Shown here: in pieces, positions 1 to 7,024 of the stretch
Layout: each line of letters starts with the position of its first letter
How positions within the stretch are numbered: position 1 is the stretch's first letter
Assembly: GCA_001969505.1 (NCBI GenBank)
Contig: LSSK01001793.1
Location: forward strand, 1 to 11,137
From: Zancudomyces culisetae
Taxonomy: Eukaryota > Kickxellomycota > Harpellomycetes > Harpellales > Legeriomycetaceae
Direction: 5' to 3'
Length of the DNA stretch: 11,137 bases
Position numbers and translations under genes: made by a program
Notes under the pieces: model-generated
The model's database searches: none
What the model saw: the letters and a program-made list of their open reading frames with translations, nothing else
Told to the model about the DNA's origin: nothing

Positions 1-39
1 GTAAAAAAACGAAAATTTTGCATATAAAACCATCTATAG
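1..39 (+). other. Probable 3' end of an upstream intron of the LTP1-like gene
   Basis: Family homology reads continuously back to GTC at 40-42, then hits an in-frame TAG at 37-39 that can serve as the acceptor (CTATAG). Human ACP1-type enzymes continue with ARQ just before this point, so coding sequence must lie further upstream. The window happens to begin with GTAAAA, which could be the donor of a 39-nt intron or chance. The true 5' end cannot be seen. Confidence 0.6.
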
Positions 40-353
40 GTCACAAAAAAGGATTTTGATGATTTTGATTACATATTATGCATGGATCAAGAAAACATGT
101 ATGATTTGAAGAGTCTACAGCCAAAGAATTCCAAGGCCAAATGTAAGGAAAGCGATGAAAATATGAGTACATATAATAAATAATGATTTTGCATATATTC
201 TAATAACAAATAGTGTTCTTATTTGGAGAATTTGACGCAAAGGGCGAGAAAATAATTGAGGATCCGTATTATGGAGGAATAGACGGGTTTGAGCATAATT
301 TTAAGCAATGTCAACGATGTGCAAAAGGTTTTCTGGCATTTTTGGGTCATTAA
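40..353 (+). CDS. LTP1: Low-molecular-weight protein tyrosine phosphatase, 3' part (exons 40-142 and 214-353)
   Basis: Cytosolic LMW-PTPs dephosphorylate phosphotyrosine through a Cys nucleophile in an N-terminal CxxxxxR loop and an Asp general acid in a C-terminal DPYYG loop. Seen here: bases 40-142 encode VTKKDFDDFDYILCMDQ, then ENMYDLKSLQPKNSKAK. This closely matches the family stretch ITKEDF..FDYILCMDESN and, in yeast Ltp1, the SKAK segment. The frame then meets a stop at 181. Removing 143-213 joins it in frame to LFLFGEFDAKGEKIIEDPYY, then GGIDGFEHNFKQC and a tail ending FLGH with TAA at 351-353. The general acid Asp is codon 261-263. The catalytic Cys loop lies before the window, so the gene is 5'-partial, but nothing looks broken. 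It converges on the transporter gene at 835-2253. S. cerevisiae LTP1 is intronless as far as I recall, so the introns are notable. Identity is confident; exact splice sites are inferred. Confidence 0.88.
143..213 (+). other. Spliceosomal intron in the LTP1-like gene (71 nt, phase 1)
   Basis: The donor is GTAAGG at 143-148 and the acceptor is TAG at 211-213. Joining T142 to TG at 214-215 makes a TTG codon and restores the family order KAK-x-x-LFG with no gained or lost residue. A CTAAT-type branch sequence lies at 200-204 within TTCTAATAAC (198-207), only about 10 nt before the acceptor. That is very close and resembles the short branch-to-acceptor spacing known in some non-Saccharomyces yeasts. 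Without splicing the frame ends at TAA 181-183. Confidence 0.8.
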
Positions 354-834
354 GACAAAACTTAAACAGGAGTTCAGGTTGTCTATTCAAATATTTGTGG
401 ATGGCTCGCTAGTTTGTTGATTAGCAGTCTTTTACTATCCATTGTTCTTTCTATTTTCATTCTATAACTTTGTTTTTGTTATTTTATACGCATGAGATGA
501 ACTGGAAAGTTCAAAATAAACAGTCTGAGCACCAACACACTCCTCTATACCATCGAATGCACAGAAAATCGGTAGCCAGATATAGTAGCGGTACCAGATA
601 AATGTCGATCATCCAAGTTATCCGGAGCATACTGTTTTGATTGGATTTAAAGTAACGTGTTGTTCTAATTGTCCGGGTTTAAGAGATGAAACTAATGCTT
701 AGTTTGCGTTGTATAAAAAGTGTTTCTAGTTTCTTTGCACTTTTTTCTTACAACAAGACTGGGGAAGAAAAAACGAAAAAAGTCGCACATTTCCTCTGTC
801 GCATTATTTTATCGCTTGGTTTTTGTGTTTAGGC
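354..834. other. Convergent intergenic spacer between LTP1-like and MFS genes
   Basis: This 481-bp AT-rich spacer should hold the 3' ends of both flanking transcripts. T-rich runs and TATA-like words (for example TATAAAAA at 712-719) could serve as polyadenylation efficiency or positioning elements for either strand, but none is decisive. I see no tRNA B-box and no convincing ORF. A roughly 50-codon open stretch on the minus strand near 455-615 lacks recognisable motifs. Confidence 0.5.
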
Positions 835-2253
835 TTATTTGGGGAGGGGATTTCCTTTTTGAGGTTTTAGATAGAATTTGATGCAAATACTGATCATACA
901 GGCAATAAGATAGATAACACCACTAAAAATAATGAGTGGCTTCACAGTTGTGGGTGTATTATCGGTTCCATCAGCATAGTCAAGAATTGATCCCATGATC
1001 GGTCCGGAACAAAGTGTAGATACACCCAGAGATAGATAAAGCAAACCAATTCCATGGGGGAGTACGCTAGAGTCAAGAATGTTGTTTAGAAGGACCAAGT
1101 TTGTGGAAAACCCAGTAGATCCACATAGCCCAAACAAGATAAAAAATACAATATTTACAGCAAGATTCCTGACAGGGTACCACAGTGTAAAAATCAAAAT
1201 TGCAGCGATTAAAGTGGTGAATATCATTATGTTTTGGGGCCCGAGTCTGTGGCAGAGCACGCCAGTGACAGCACGGCCCGCAAAATTTGTCAGACTCAGG
1301 ATCATTAAAATGTATGAGGCAAAGTTGGAGGCTGTACCGTTAGCATGGTCGGCCAGATCAACAATTAAATAAAGCCCAAATTGCACAGCAGGAACAGCAA
1401 ACCCTAATTCGTACACAAACTCGTATAGCAAAACTAAAATTAGCCGAGGGTCTTTCAGGTATGTAAAGGTTAACTTCAGATTAAGGCTTTTGGGCCTATA
1501 CTCGGTTTGTGATTTGATGACAAACCCACAGATACTCACCACAAGTAGGTTGAGGATGGCTATAACGCGCAACGACCAGTTATACCCAAGTTTATCCAAT
1601 GTGACTTGAACGATTGGCGTAAGAGCTATTCCACCCAAGCTGCTTGCCGAAGATACGAGGTGTATTGCCATACTTCTATACTTGTAGAACCATAAATTGA
1701 TACCCAAGAGCGATGTGTTTACTACTAGTGATGAACCCATTCCATATAAAACACTTTGAAAAAGTAGTAAATGCCATACTTTTGAGTTTATCATGCTGGC
1801 TAAAAACAAACCCAAAGAACTGACGATTCCGCCAAGAATAATCGTTTTTCTAATGCTTATATATGACAAGACTAGCGGACTAGCCACGATTCCAAAACAC
1901 ATCGTAACTGCACTTGCTAGACTGTTTATCCATAGTACGAGACTTTTCTTTTCTGTAGGAAACTTGGTTAACAGGTTGTAGTTTTGGTACAGGGTAAATC
2001 CCACGGAACACCCAAATATAAAAAAGTAAGACATGACCGCACCGGCCAACACTATCCATGAGTATTTAGTATCATAGGTAGTCACTAGTTCCGTATCTTT
2101 GGATATACCGACGTTTTCCGACGATTCGTGCTGCCTTTCCATGGAATTGCTATCATCGTCCAGTAAAATACAGCTTTTATTGCTATCTTCGATTGACTGG
2201 TTGGAGTCACTTGGTTGAGCATAGTGCATGTCTATAAGATTCTGCTTTTCCAT
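835..2253 (-). CDS. MFS transporter, monocarboxylate-transporter-like (Mch family)
   Basis: This complete 472-residue membrane carrier is probably in the plasma membrane. Residues 1-63 form a hydrophilic Ser/Asp/Glu-rich cytosolic tail. About 12 hydrophobic helices follow, near 65-89, 104-125, 137-153, 160-186, 194-218, 225-246, 268-292, 308-333, 341-360, 362-386, 400-424 and 437-461, with a long loop at 247-266 between the two halves as in MFS proteins. The marks of the fungal MCT group are a W-V/I pair opening helix 1 (YSWIVLAG), a helix 5-6 stretch SLGGIALTPIVQ...GYNWSLRV resembling SIGGxxxP...GfgWalRi, and GRAVTGVLCHRLGPQN before helix 9. Despite the family name, yeast Mch proteins do not import monocarboxylates, and Mch5 carries riboflavin. 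The substrate here cannot be read from sequence. The start ATG at 2253 has A at -3; the stop is TAA at 835-837. I see no truncation. The MFS fold is near certain; the subgroup is likely. Confidence 0.87.
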   Translation of the reverse strand: MEKQNLIDMHYAQPSDSNQSIEDSNKSCILLDDDSNSMERQHESSENVGISKDTELVTTYDTKYSWIVLAGAVMSYFFIFGCSVGFTLYQNYNLLTKFPTEKKSLVLWINSLASAVTMCFGIVASPLVLSYISIRKTIILGGIVSSLGLFLASMINSKVWHLLLFQSVLYGMGSSLVVNTSLLGINLWFYKYRSMAIHLVSSASSLGGIALTPIVQVTLDKLGYNWSLRVIAILNLLVVSICGFVIKSQTEYRPKSLNLKLTFTYLKDPRLILVLLYEFVYELGFAVPAVQFGLYLIVDLADHANGTASNFASYILMILSLTNFAGRAVTGVLCHRLGPQNIMIFTTLIAAILIFTLWYPVRNLAVNIVFFILFGLCGSTGFSTNLVLLNNILDSSVLPHGIGLLYLSLGVSTLCSGPIMGSILDYADGTDNTPTTVKPLIIFSGVIYLIACMISICIKFYLKPQKGNPLPK

Positions 2254-2390
2254 ACTTTAAACCAATTTCTGGTATATTCTTATATTTGTATATTTGTATA
2301 TTTTTATATGTGTATATATGTATTCTCTCGTTGATTCAAAACTACTGCTATCTTCTAGTTCTGTTATCCTTTGGACGTTTTATATACTTT
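2254..2390 (-). promoter_or_regulatory. Likely core promoter of the MFS gene
   Basis: Read on the minus strand, TATATAAAAC lies at 2377-2386, about 125-130 bp before the ATG, a usual yeast TATA distance. Closer in, 2281-2325 is a TATATTTG/TATATGTG-like alternating run with further TATA-like words (CATATAAAAATA on the minus strand). Which element is used, and any activator sites, cannot be told from sequence. Confidence 0.5.
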
Positions 2391-4990
2391 TTATCATGTA
2401 CCTTCAACGCCAACATATATTAATATTTGATTGCAAGTACTTCAAGACAAATATTTCTGTGGTTGAGGGAATTATAACCACCACATTCTCCTTTAGATGG
2501 CTTAAATAAAAGTATTAAAAAAAACCAAGAAAATAGCAGTTATGGAAGCAAATAAAGGAAACCAAGATTGTGTTGGACTTTAGCTTATTTTGTAGCAATT
2601 TTGCCCTGGTTTTTTCTGTATTTTTATTGTCCATTTAGAACAATGCCATTTTGCAAAACCCATCATGATCAAATGTGGTAAAATTAGAGTATCCAATAAG
2701 CATTGGAGATCCTAGAAAAACTCTTTAATTTTTTTCATAATGGATATATTGAACATGTAACACAAAATAGTGGAAAAAAAATCGCATATAATATTGTATG
2801 ACCAATCCTTGGTGATGATTCTTAGGGGTTTTTTTACCTACCCGATAATGGATCAAGAAACATGGCCATTTTAAACTAGCGTAAATCGCTAATAGGGTAT
2901 ATATTTTTTTCGAATTGCTTGTGGAAAAGCATGTCTATTTTGTTAATAAGACCTTAATTTTCGAAGATTAAATTTAAAACCCAAGTCCAAATTAAACTTT
3001 GAGAGCCAAACTGTAAACAACTTGGAATGTGCTGGGTAATTCGAGATACTTTTGGATTATTTATTTATTTATCTATTTGTGGTGGAAGGGTGATTTTTTT
3101 TATATTAAATCCAAAATGAACATTACTTACTGTTCACTTATTGGTTTTATGCGTATTTATCTCCAAGTGTAGTATATAGTACGAACATGAATTTTGAATG
3201 CTTTTTTCTGGTTTATATTGAATGCTTGATGGCATTGTGAGGTTAAAAAGATATACCCGGGATCAAACATTGCGAGAATTCGAAAATTCTGTTGGAAATG
3301 AGTTGGGTCAATATATTATGTGTGAATAACTATATTGTTCGATAGGATGTGTAACGTCTGATAGGAGGGGAAGTGTATAGGAATGAAGGAGGAGAATGGA
3401 ATTGATATTAAAGTGAAAGTAACCGGTTCTGGCTATTAATTTTAAAATAATACCCATTATTTGTTGTGGAATGATGCTTATTACCCATCTTTACGTATAC
3501 TTCTAAATAAGTATCTGTGTGCTTGTTTCTTGATTTCTAGGACTCCTTTAGAACATATCTTGTATCATTTTTAAGCATAGTCTTGTAGGAAATTAAATTA
3601 TATAAAAAATAGACCAAGAGGCTAGATTTGAATGAATTGCTTTTATTTTAAATATAATGATGATGAGCTGGACATTAATATGAAGGAGAGAGAGGTAGTA
3701 AGTGAAAATCAAGGCAATCTGTCTTGTTTCGGGAATTTAGCTTCTATTTTTTGTACATCGATTATATAATATAATATAATATTAGCAGTCAGTGATGAGG
3801 TAATGAATGTAAACTCAGTTGAAAAATTCTACACATTTAGTACAACGTACATAAGCACAGCCATTTGTGGTTCCTGGATAGAACTTACAAAAGAGAACTG
3901 GTGGTGAACAAGAAAAAGATAGATAGGATATATTTGTAACATCAATGGAGAAACAGCTCATAAACTTGAGTGGATTTTATGCGCGAATAATGATGATTCA
4001 TATTCACCATCCGTCATTGATTCTTGATCATTTATCATTGATCATAAACTATAGCATATATACCAAAAGAGTGTGATACAAGCCATATGTGTATGGGGAG
4101 GCAAAGAGAACAGAAAGGAAGTTAACTTACTATCATAGCTTGTGATAGCTAGATAATGTGATGTTACTTTCAGGATATGCACAAAGCAAGTAGAGAATAG
4201 AAAATAGAAAATAGAATAGAGTACTTTGTCTCCTCTTCTCTCCTCTCCCAAAAAAAAGTATTGTTTACCAATGCACTAACACATGTTACCTGGTAAAAGT
4301 ACTGCGCAGGTTAGTTTTTGATGTAAAAAGCATCACTGCAAATCAAATGTGTGTGATGTTTTTTTTTGTCTTGTTATTATTATTGCTTTTATTCTTATTA
4401 CGTAATTGAGAAATACATTCTTATTATTTGTTGTTGAAATACCACCAAGTATAAAACTCTACAATTAACTTCTCTAATAGGAAAAAAAAAATTTTTTAGA
4501 TACCCAAAAAGTGAAAATGTGATCTAGTAAAACACACCGTCAGCAACTTGGTCTTTTAAAATTTTATCGAATTTTCGGTCTACAAAATCTCATAGAATTC
4601 GAGATCCATGAGATTTAGGTGTACAGTTAGCGTATTAAATAATCGGCTTGATGGTGATTAGCTAGCTAATTGTGTATTTTATTGTTTTTCTAAGGTTATA
4701 GAATTGTGTGGTGTGTTGTTGAGCTTGACACCAATTTAATATACTAAAAGGGGTAAAATATAGCACAGTCATGTACTGATGTGCGTGGATTAGGGAAATC
4801 ATATTTATGTGTGCTTTTTTTATTTTTTAATAGGGTAAATTTTTTTTTACCTTTTTTGTTAACTTTTCAACGTGTTTCAAAGATGAGCAGAAAAAAGTGA
4901 CTAAAATATGGGAGGTTTCTTGTGATTAATAGTGCAATGTTTTGATCTGAACATAGCTGTAATGGATGTATACAATCCAAGAGAATAAAA
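2391..4990. other. Gene-poor AT-rich spacer, MFS-proximal half
   Basis: I find no supportable gene in these 2.6 kb. Reading frames are short and end often. No tRNA A/B-box pair, rRNA, snRNA core motif or exon-like homology stood out on either strand. Visible small structures are AGAATT-CGAA-AATTCT at 3275-3290 (6-bp stem, 4-nt loop), an ATAAT-type repeat near 3765-3782, two TGATCA words inside an ATTGAT-rich patch near 4016-4046, an AATAGAA-like repeat at 4196-4222, and GGTAAA/TTTACC flanking T6 at 4834-4851. All are compatible with AT-rich noncoding DNA. It may hold upstream control elements for either flanking gene. Confidence 0.5.
4585..4616. repeat. Perfect 9-bp inverted repeat, 14-nt loop
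   Basis: AAATCTCAT at 4585-4593 is the exact reverse complement of ATGAGATTT at 4608-4616. The loop holds an EcoRI-like GAATTC followed by GAGATCC. No T-run follows directly, so it is not an obvious terminator. It could be a binding site for a dimeric regulator, or chance. Confidence 0.55.
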
Positions 4991-5027
4991 GTGACAAGTG
5001 ACAAGTGACAAGTGACAAGTGACAAGT
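4991..5027 (+). repeat. Tandem repeat (GTGACAA)x5
   Basis: Five perfect head-to-tail copies of the 7-mer GTGACAA run from 4991 to 5025, with a partial sixth (GT). It is a minisatellite-like array in noncoding DNA. Perfect identity suggests recent slippage expansion. Each copy contains the word TGACA. Confidence 0.95.
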
Positions 5028-5040
5028 ATAAGGTTGTGAA

Positions 5041-5096
5041 TAATGAATCGCCATAATCAGATATTGATTTAATTCATTACCCACTTTATTAGTGGG
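5041..5096. repeat. Two abutting hairpin-forming inverted repeats
   Basis: TAATGAAT (5041-5048) pairs perfectly with ATTCATTA (5072-5079) across a 23-nt loop. The next base starts a second perfect stem, CCCACT (5080-5085) with AGTGGG (5091-5096) across a 5-nt loop. A G-rich stretch with a GGGGGG run and then T7 (5144-5150) follow. This could be a structured transcript or cruciform-prone DNA. No known RNA family was recognised, and stems of this size occur by chance in AT-rich sequence. Confidence 0.4.
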
Positions 5097-5642
5097 GAGA
5101 GGGAAAACATATTATAAACAATTTGGCAGGGGGGTAAGGGAGTTTTTTTGAAAGTCAAGATTGCCCATAATCGAGAATAAGATCAAGTAATGATGTATAA
5201 GGCTTAGTATTATCAATTATAAAATATAAAATATAAAATAAAAAAAAAGTAAAAGTAAAGGCATTTTTGTAAAGATTTCCTTTTATAATTATAATTATTA
5301 CTATTATTTTTAGTTTACTTTATGTATCATACGGTTTTCCAGATATTTCATGGTCGAAATTAAAAAGTACTAAAAAAATAAAAGTAAAATAAAAGAAATG
5401 GTATGTGTACCAAGATGTGAATTTTCTTGTCTACTTTACACAGTTGTAATAGTGTAAATTACATCAAGAATTGTTGATGGATTAGAAAAGTATAATCCTG
5501 TTGATAAAAAATAAAATAATATAAAATAATATAAAAATACGAGAGAAGAATGAGTTGAAAAGGTGTGAGAGGTTAAGTATTCTTAAATAATGACAAAGTA
5601 TAAAGAAAATATAAAAAGAAATGTAAGGTAGCAAATAGTGAA

Positions 5643-5688
5643 CCACACTAGAATGATAGTGAATAAGAGTTCTGGAAAATTAGTGTGG
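5643..5688. repeat. Perfect 8-bp inverted repeat beside the G-rich island
   Basis: CCACACTA at 5643-5650 is the exact reverse complement of TAGTGTGG at 5681-5688, with a 30-nt loop. It directly precedes the G-quadruplex motif. A second stem, CGAGAG (5697-5702) with CTCTCG (5717-5722), encloses most of the G-tracts, so the two folds would compete. Confidence 0.5.
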
Positions 5689-5693
5689 CGAGA

Positions 5694-5715
5694 GGGCGAG
5701 AGGGTGGGGAAGGGG
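5694..5715 (+). other. Canonical four-tract G-quadruplex motif
   Basis: The + strand reads GGG at 5694-5696, GGG at 5702-5704, GGGG at 5706-5709 and GGGG at 5712-5715. The loops are 5, 1 and 2 nt. This satisfies the standard G3+N1-7 rule and stands out in otherwise A/T-dominated DNA. Its role is unknown; it lies 1.3 kb before the mannosyltransferase start, in the same orientation. Confidence 0.8.
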
Positions 5716-5888
5716 ACTCTCGACATTAAGAGTGGGGTTGTAATTTATTTTGTCTTTTACTCCTCCTCCTCCTTTTTTTATTAAATGCAAGGGACATGTA
5801 TAATATTTGCCCAAGTTATGGTGCATACTTGAATGATAGTCTCAGTAATGTGTATATTGATGAAGAAATAGATGATAATTTTTTATTA

Positions 5889-5909
5889 CTTTCTTTTTAA
5901 AAAAGAAAG
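5889..5909. repeat. Near-perfect 21-bp palindrome
   Basis: CTTTCTTTTT at 5889-5898 and AAAAAGAAAG at 5900-5909 are exact reverse complements separated by a single A. It could extrude as a cruciform or act as a symmetric binding site. Its low-complexity composition makes chance origin plausible. Confidence 0.6.
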
Positions 5910-6050
5910 AGGAGTACAAGAACGAAAAAAGAAACGGGTATTATATACAATGATAGCCACATAAACGATACAAGAGCAAGAAGGGAATAGTACAAGGAGG
6001 TGGTGTACTATGGATTTAAGTAAAAATAAATAATGCGTAAACAAGAAAAA

Positions 6051-6096
6051 TAAAAAATAAAAAATAAAAAATAAAAAATAAAAAATAAAAAAAAAA
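6051..6096 (+). repeat. Tandem repeat (TAAAAAA)x6
   Basis: T residues at 6051, 6058, 6065, 6072, 6079 and 6086 are each followed by six A, and the last copy extends to ten A. This strict 7-nt period makes a strong poly(dA:dT)-like, nucleosome-disfavouring tract. Confidence 0.95.
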
Positions 6097-6252
6097 GGGC
6101 GAGGATAAAGATGGGGGAAGTTGGTGAGACATGATACGAGGTGATGAATGAATAGTTATCATTATATATTATTCCCAATAGTGTTTCTCAGTTGAACGGG
6201 AAATAAAGAGGAGGCTAGTATTAAAAAAAAAAGACATTTTTGAGTCTAGGTA

Positions 6253-6335
6253 AGAGAAAAAGTAATAGCAAAGAGAGAAAGGGAAAAAGAGAAAGGGAAA
6301 AAGGAAAAGGGAAACATTAAGGAAAGAAAAGGTCC
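6253..6335 (+). repeat. Polypurine tract with tandem 14-mer
   Basis: An almost uninterrupted A/G run. GAGAAAGGGAAAAA occurs twice head to tail at 6275-6288 and 6289-6302, followed by GGAAAAGGG. Homopurine-homopyrimidine tracts of this kind can form triplex DNA. The 60-codon open frame on the opposite strand here (6169-6351) is a by-product of the tract. Confidence 0.8.
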
Positions 6336-6734
6336 TATAAAAATGAACCACATTTAATTTGAGGACAGTTGGATACTAAAAACGAGCCATATATTAATTT
6401 ATTTTTCACAGACTCATTTTTTTTCAAGAGCCAAAGATGGTTCAATAATTTAATATACAAAGCAAGTAAATAATCGTGAATGTTGTTTACATTTTTCAAA
6501 AATAAAAACAAAAGAAAAAAGTTAAAAGAGTAAAATAAAAAAAACAGTAAAATGGAATGGTAAAATAAAAAAATCCATAAAGATTAATTCTGTGTACAAA
6601 ACATGTTCAAATTATTAGATTTATTTTAAATAATTTTATTTATTTTTGAAAATAATGTCGAGATTGTAATTAAATCCCAGTCGTTAAATATTACCAATTA
6701 ATAAATCCAGTTTATTTATTTGAACGAATTGAAT
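6336..6734. other. AT-rich spacer before the mannosyltransferase promoter
   Basis: These 400 bp are extremely A/T-rich with many AAAATAAAA-like words and TTTATTTATT runs. I see no coding frame, RNA gene or clear control site. GTTTACATTTT at 6485-6495 is one base off the S. cerevisiae ARS core, which is weak evidence in such AT-rich DNA. Confidence 0.45.
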
Positions 6735-7024
6735 AGTTGGAAAAAAGAAAAAAGGAAAAAAAGAAAAAAAAATACAAGATTATATAAACATTGGAATTAA
6801 AGGTATAAAGAAAGAAAGAAAAAAAAACAAAAATAAGGAAATAAATAATTTGAAATCAAATCAAAAGTCTGCAAGTAAAACAAAAAATAAAAAATTCAGC
6901 ATATTATTATTATTATTATTTTTTTTTTTTAAAAAAAATAATATATAAACAAAATTATGAGCCACTTGCAAGATTAAAAACTCGATAGTAAATAATCAAA
7001 AAGGGGGGAGTTTAAAAAAGAAAA
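6735..7024 (+). promoter_or_regulatory. Probable promoter and 5' leader of the PMT gene
   Basis: Two TATATAAA boxes lie at 6781-6788 and 6942-6949, the latter about 75 bp before the ATG. Between them are A/G-rich runs. A TTA repeat leads into T12 (6919-6930) directly joined to A8 (6931-6938), a likely nucleosome-free poly(dA:dT) element just before the second TATA box. The leader next to the start is A-rich with A at -3, favourable for initiation, and an in-frame TAA at 7013-7015 fixes the ORF start. Confidence 0.55.
6957..6977 (+). promoter_or_regulatory. Possible upstream ORF in the PMT leader
   Basis: An ATG at 6957 opens a six-codon frame (MSHLQD) ending at TAA 6975-6977, 47 nt before the main start. 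It lies only 8 bp after the nearer TATA box, so it is included in the mRNA only if transcription starts from the upstream TATA box or very close to the nearer one. Confidence 0.35.

Larger units (their letters stand above)
5097..6050. other. AT-rich spacer, middle part, with short-period repeats
   Basis: No gene is visible. AAAATAT-type units (7-nt period) lie near 5221-5240, and two copies of the 10-mer ATAAAATAAT are near 5512-5533. Between them the sequence is mostly A/T. A local G-rich island sits at about 5681-5745, followed by a CTC trinucleotide run and T7 near 5760-5777. The + strand becomes increasingly A- and purine-rich from here toward the mannosyltransferase gene. Confidence 0.5.

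Noticed and set aside
258-272. AGGATCCGTATT shared by the LTP1-like exon and the PMT 5' end (about 7060-7071)
   Set aside because: Both lie in unrelated coding contexts (EDPYY and KDPYF codons); chance and similar residues explain it.
427-442. GTCTTTTACT, similar to the U5 snRNA loop
   Set aside because: There is no flanking stem and no Sm site; a ten-base similarity in T-rich DNA is not enough.
455-615. About 50 open codons on the minus strand in the LTP1-MFS spacer, with a further open stretch beyond two stops
   Set aside because: I considered a decayed gene, but no family motif is recognisable and two in-frame stops separate the pieces; too short to support.
2294-2509. 71-codon + strand open frame in the MFS promoter
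   Set aside because: It is AT-rich, starts within a TATATG repeat, overlaps the likely TATA box of the divergent gene and has no recognisable domain.
2848-2860. 13-nt match (ATGGATCAAGAAA) to LTP1 exon bases 82-94
   Set aside because: The flanks do not align, so there is no sign of a duplicated exon; a short coincidence.
4042-4251. 69-codon minus-strand open frame
   Set aside because: The composition is low-complexity Phe/Tyr/Ser/Leu, part is coded by the AATAGAA repeat, and it has no known motif; chance is likely.
6169-6351. 60-codon minus-strand open frame
   Set aside because: It is the pyrimidine side of the polypurine tract, giving Phe/Leu/Ser runs without protein-like character.
2254-7024. 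tRNA gene or point centromere in the long spacer
   Set aside because: I scanned by eye for GGTTCRANTCC-type B boxes with a matching A box, and for RTCACRTG plus a CDEIII core; none was found on either strand.
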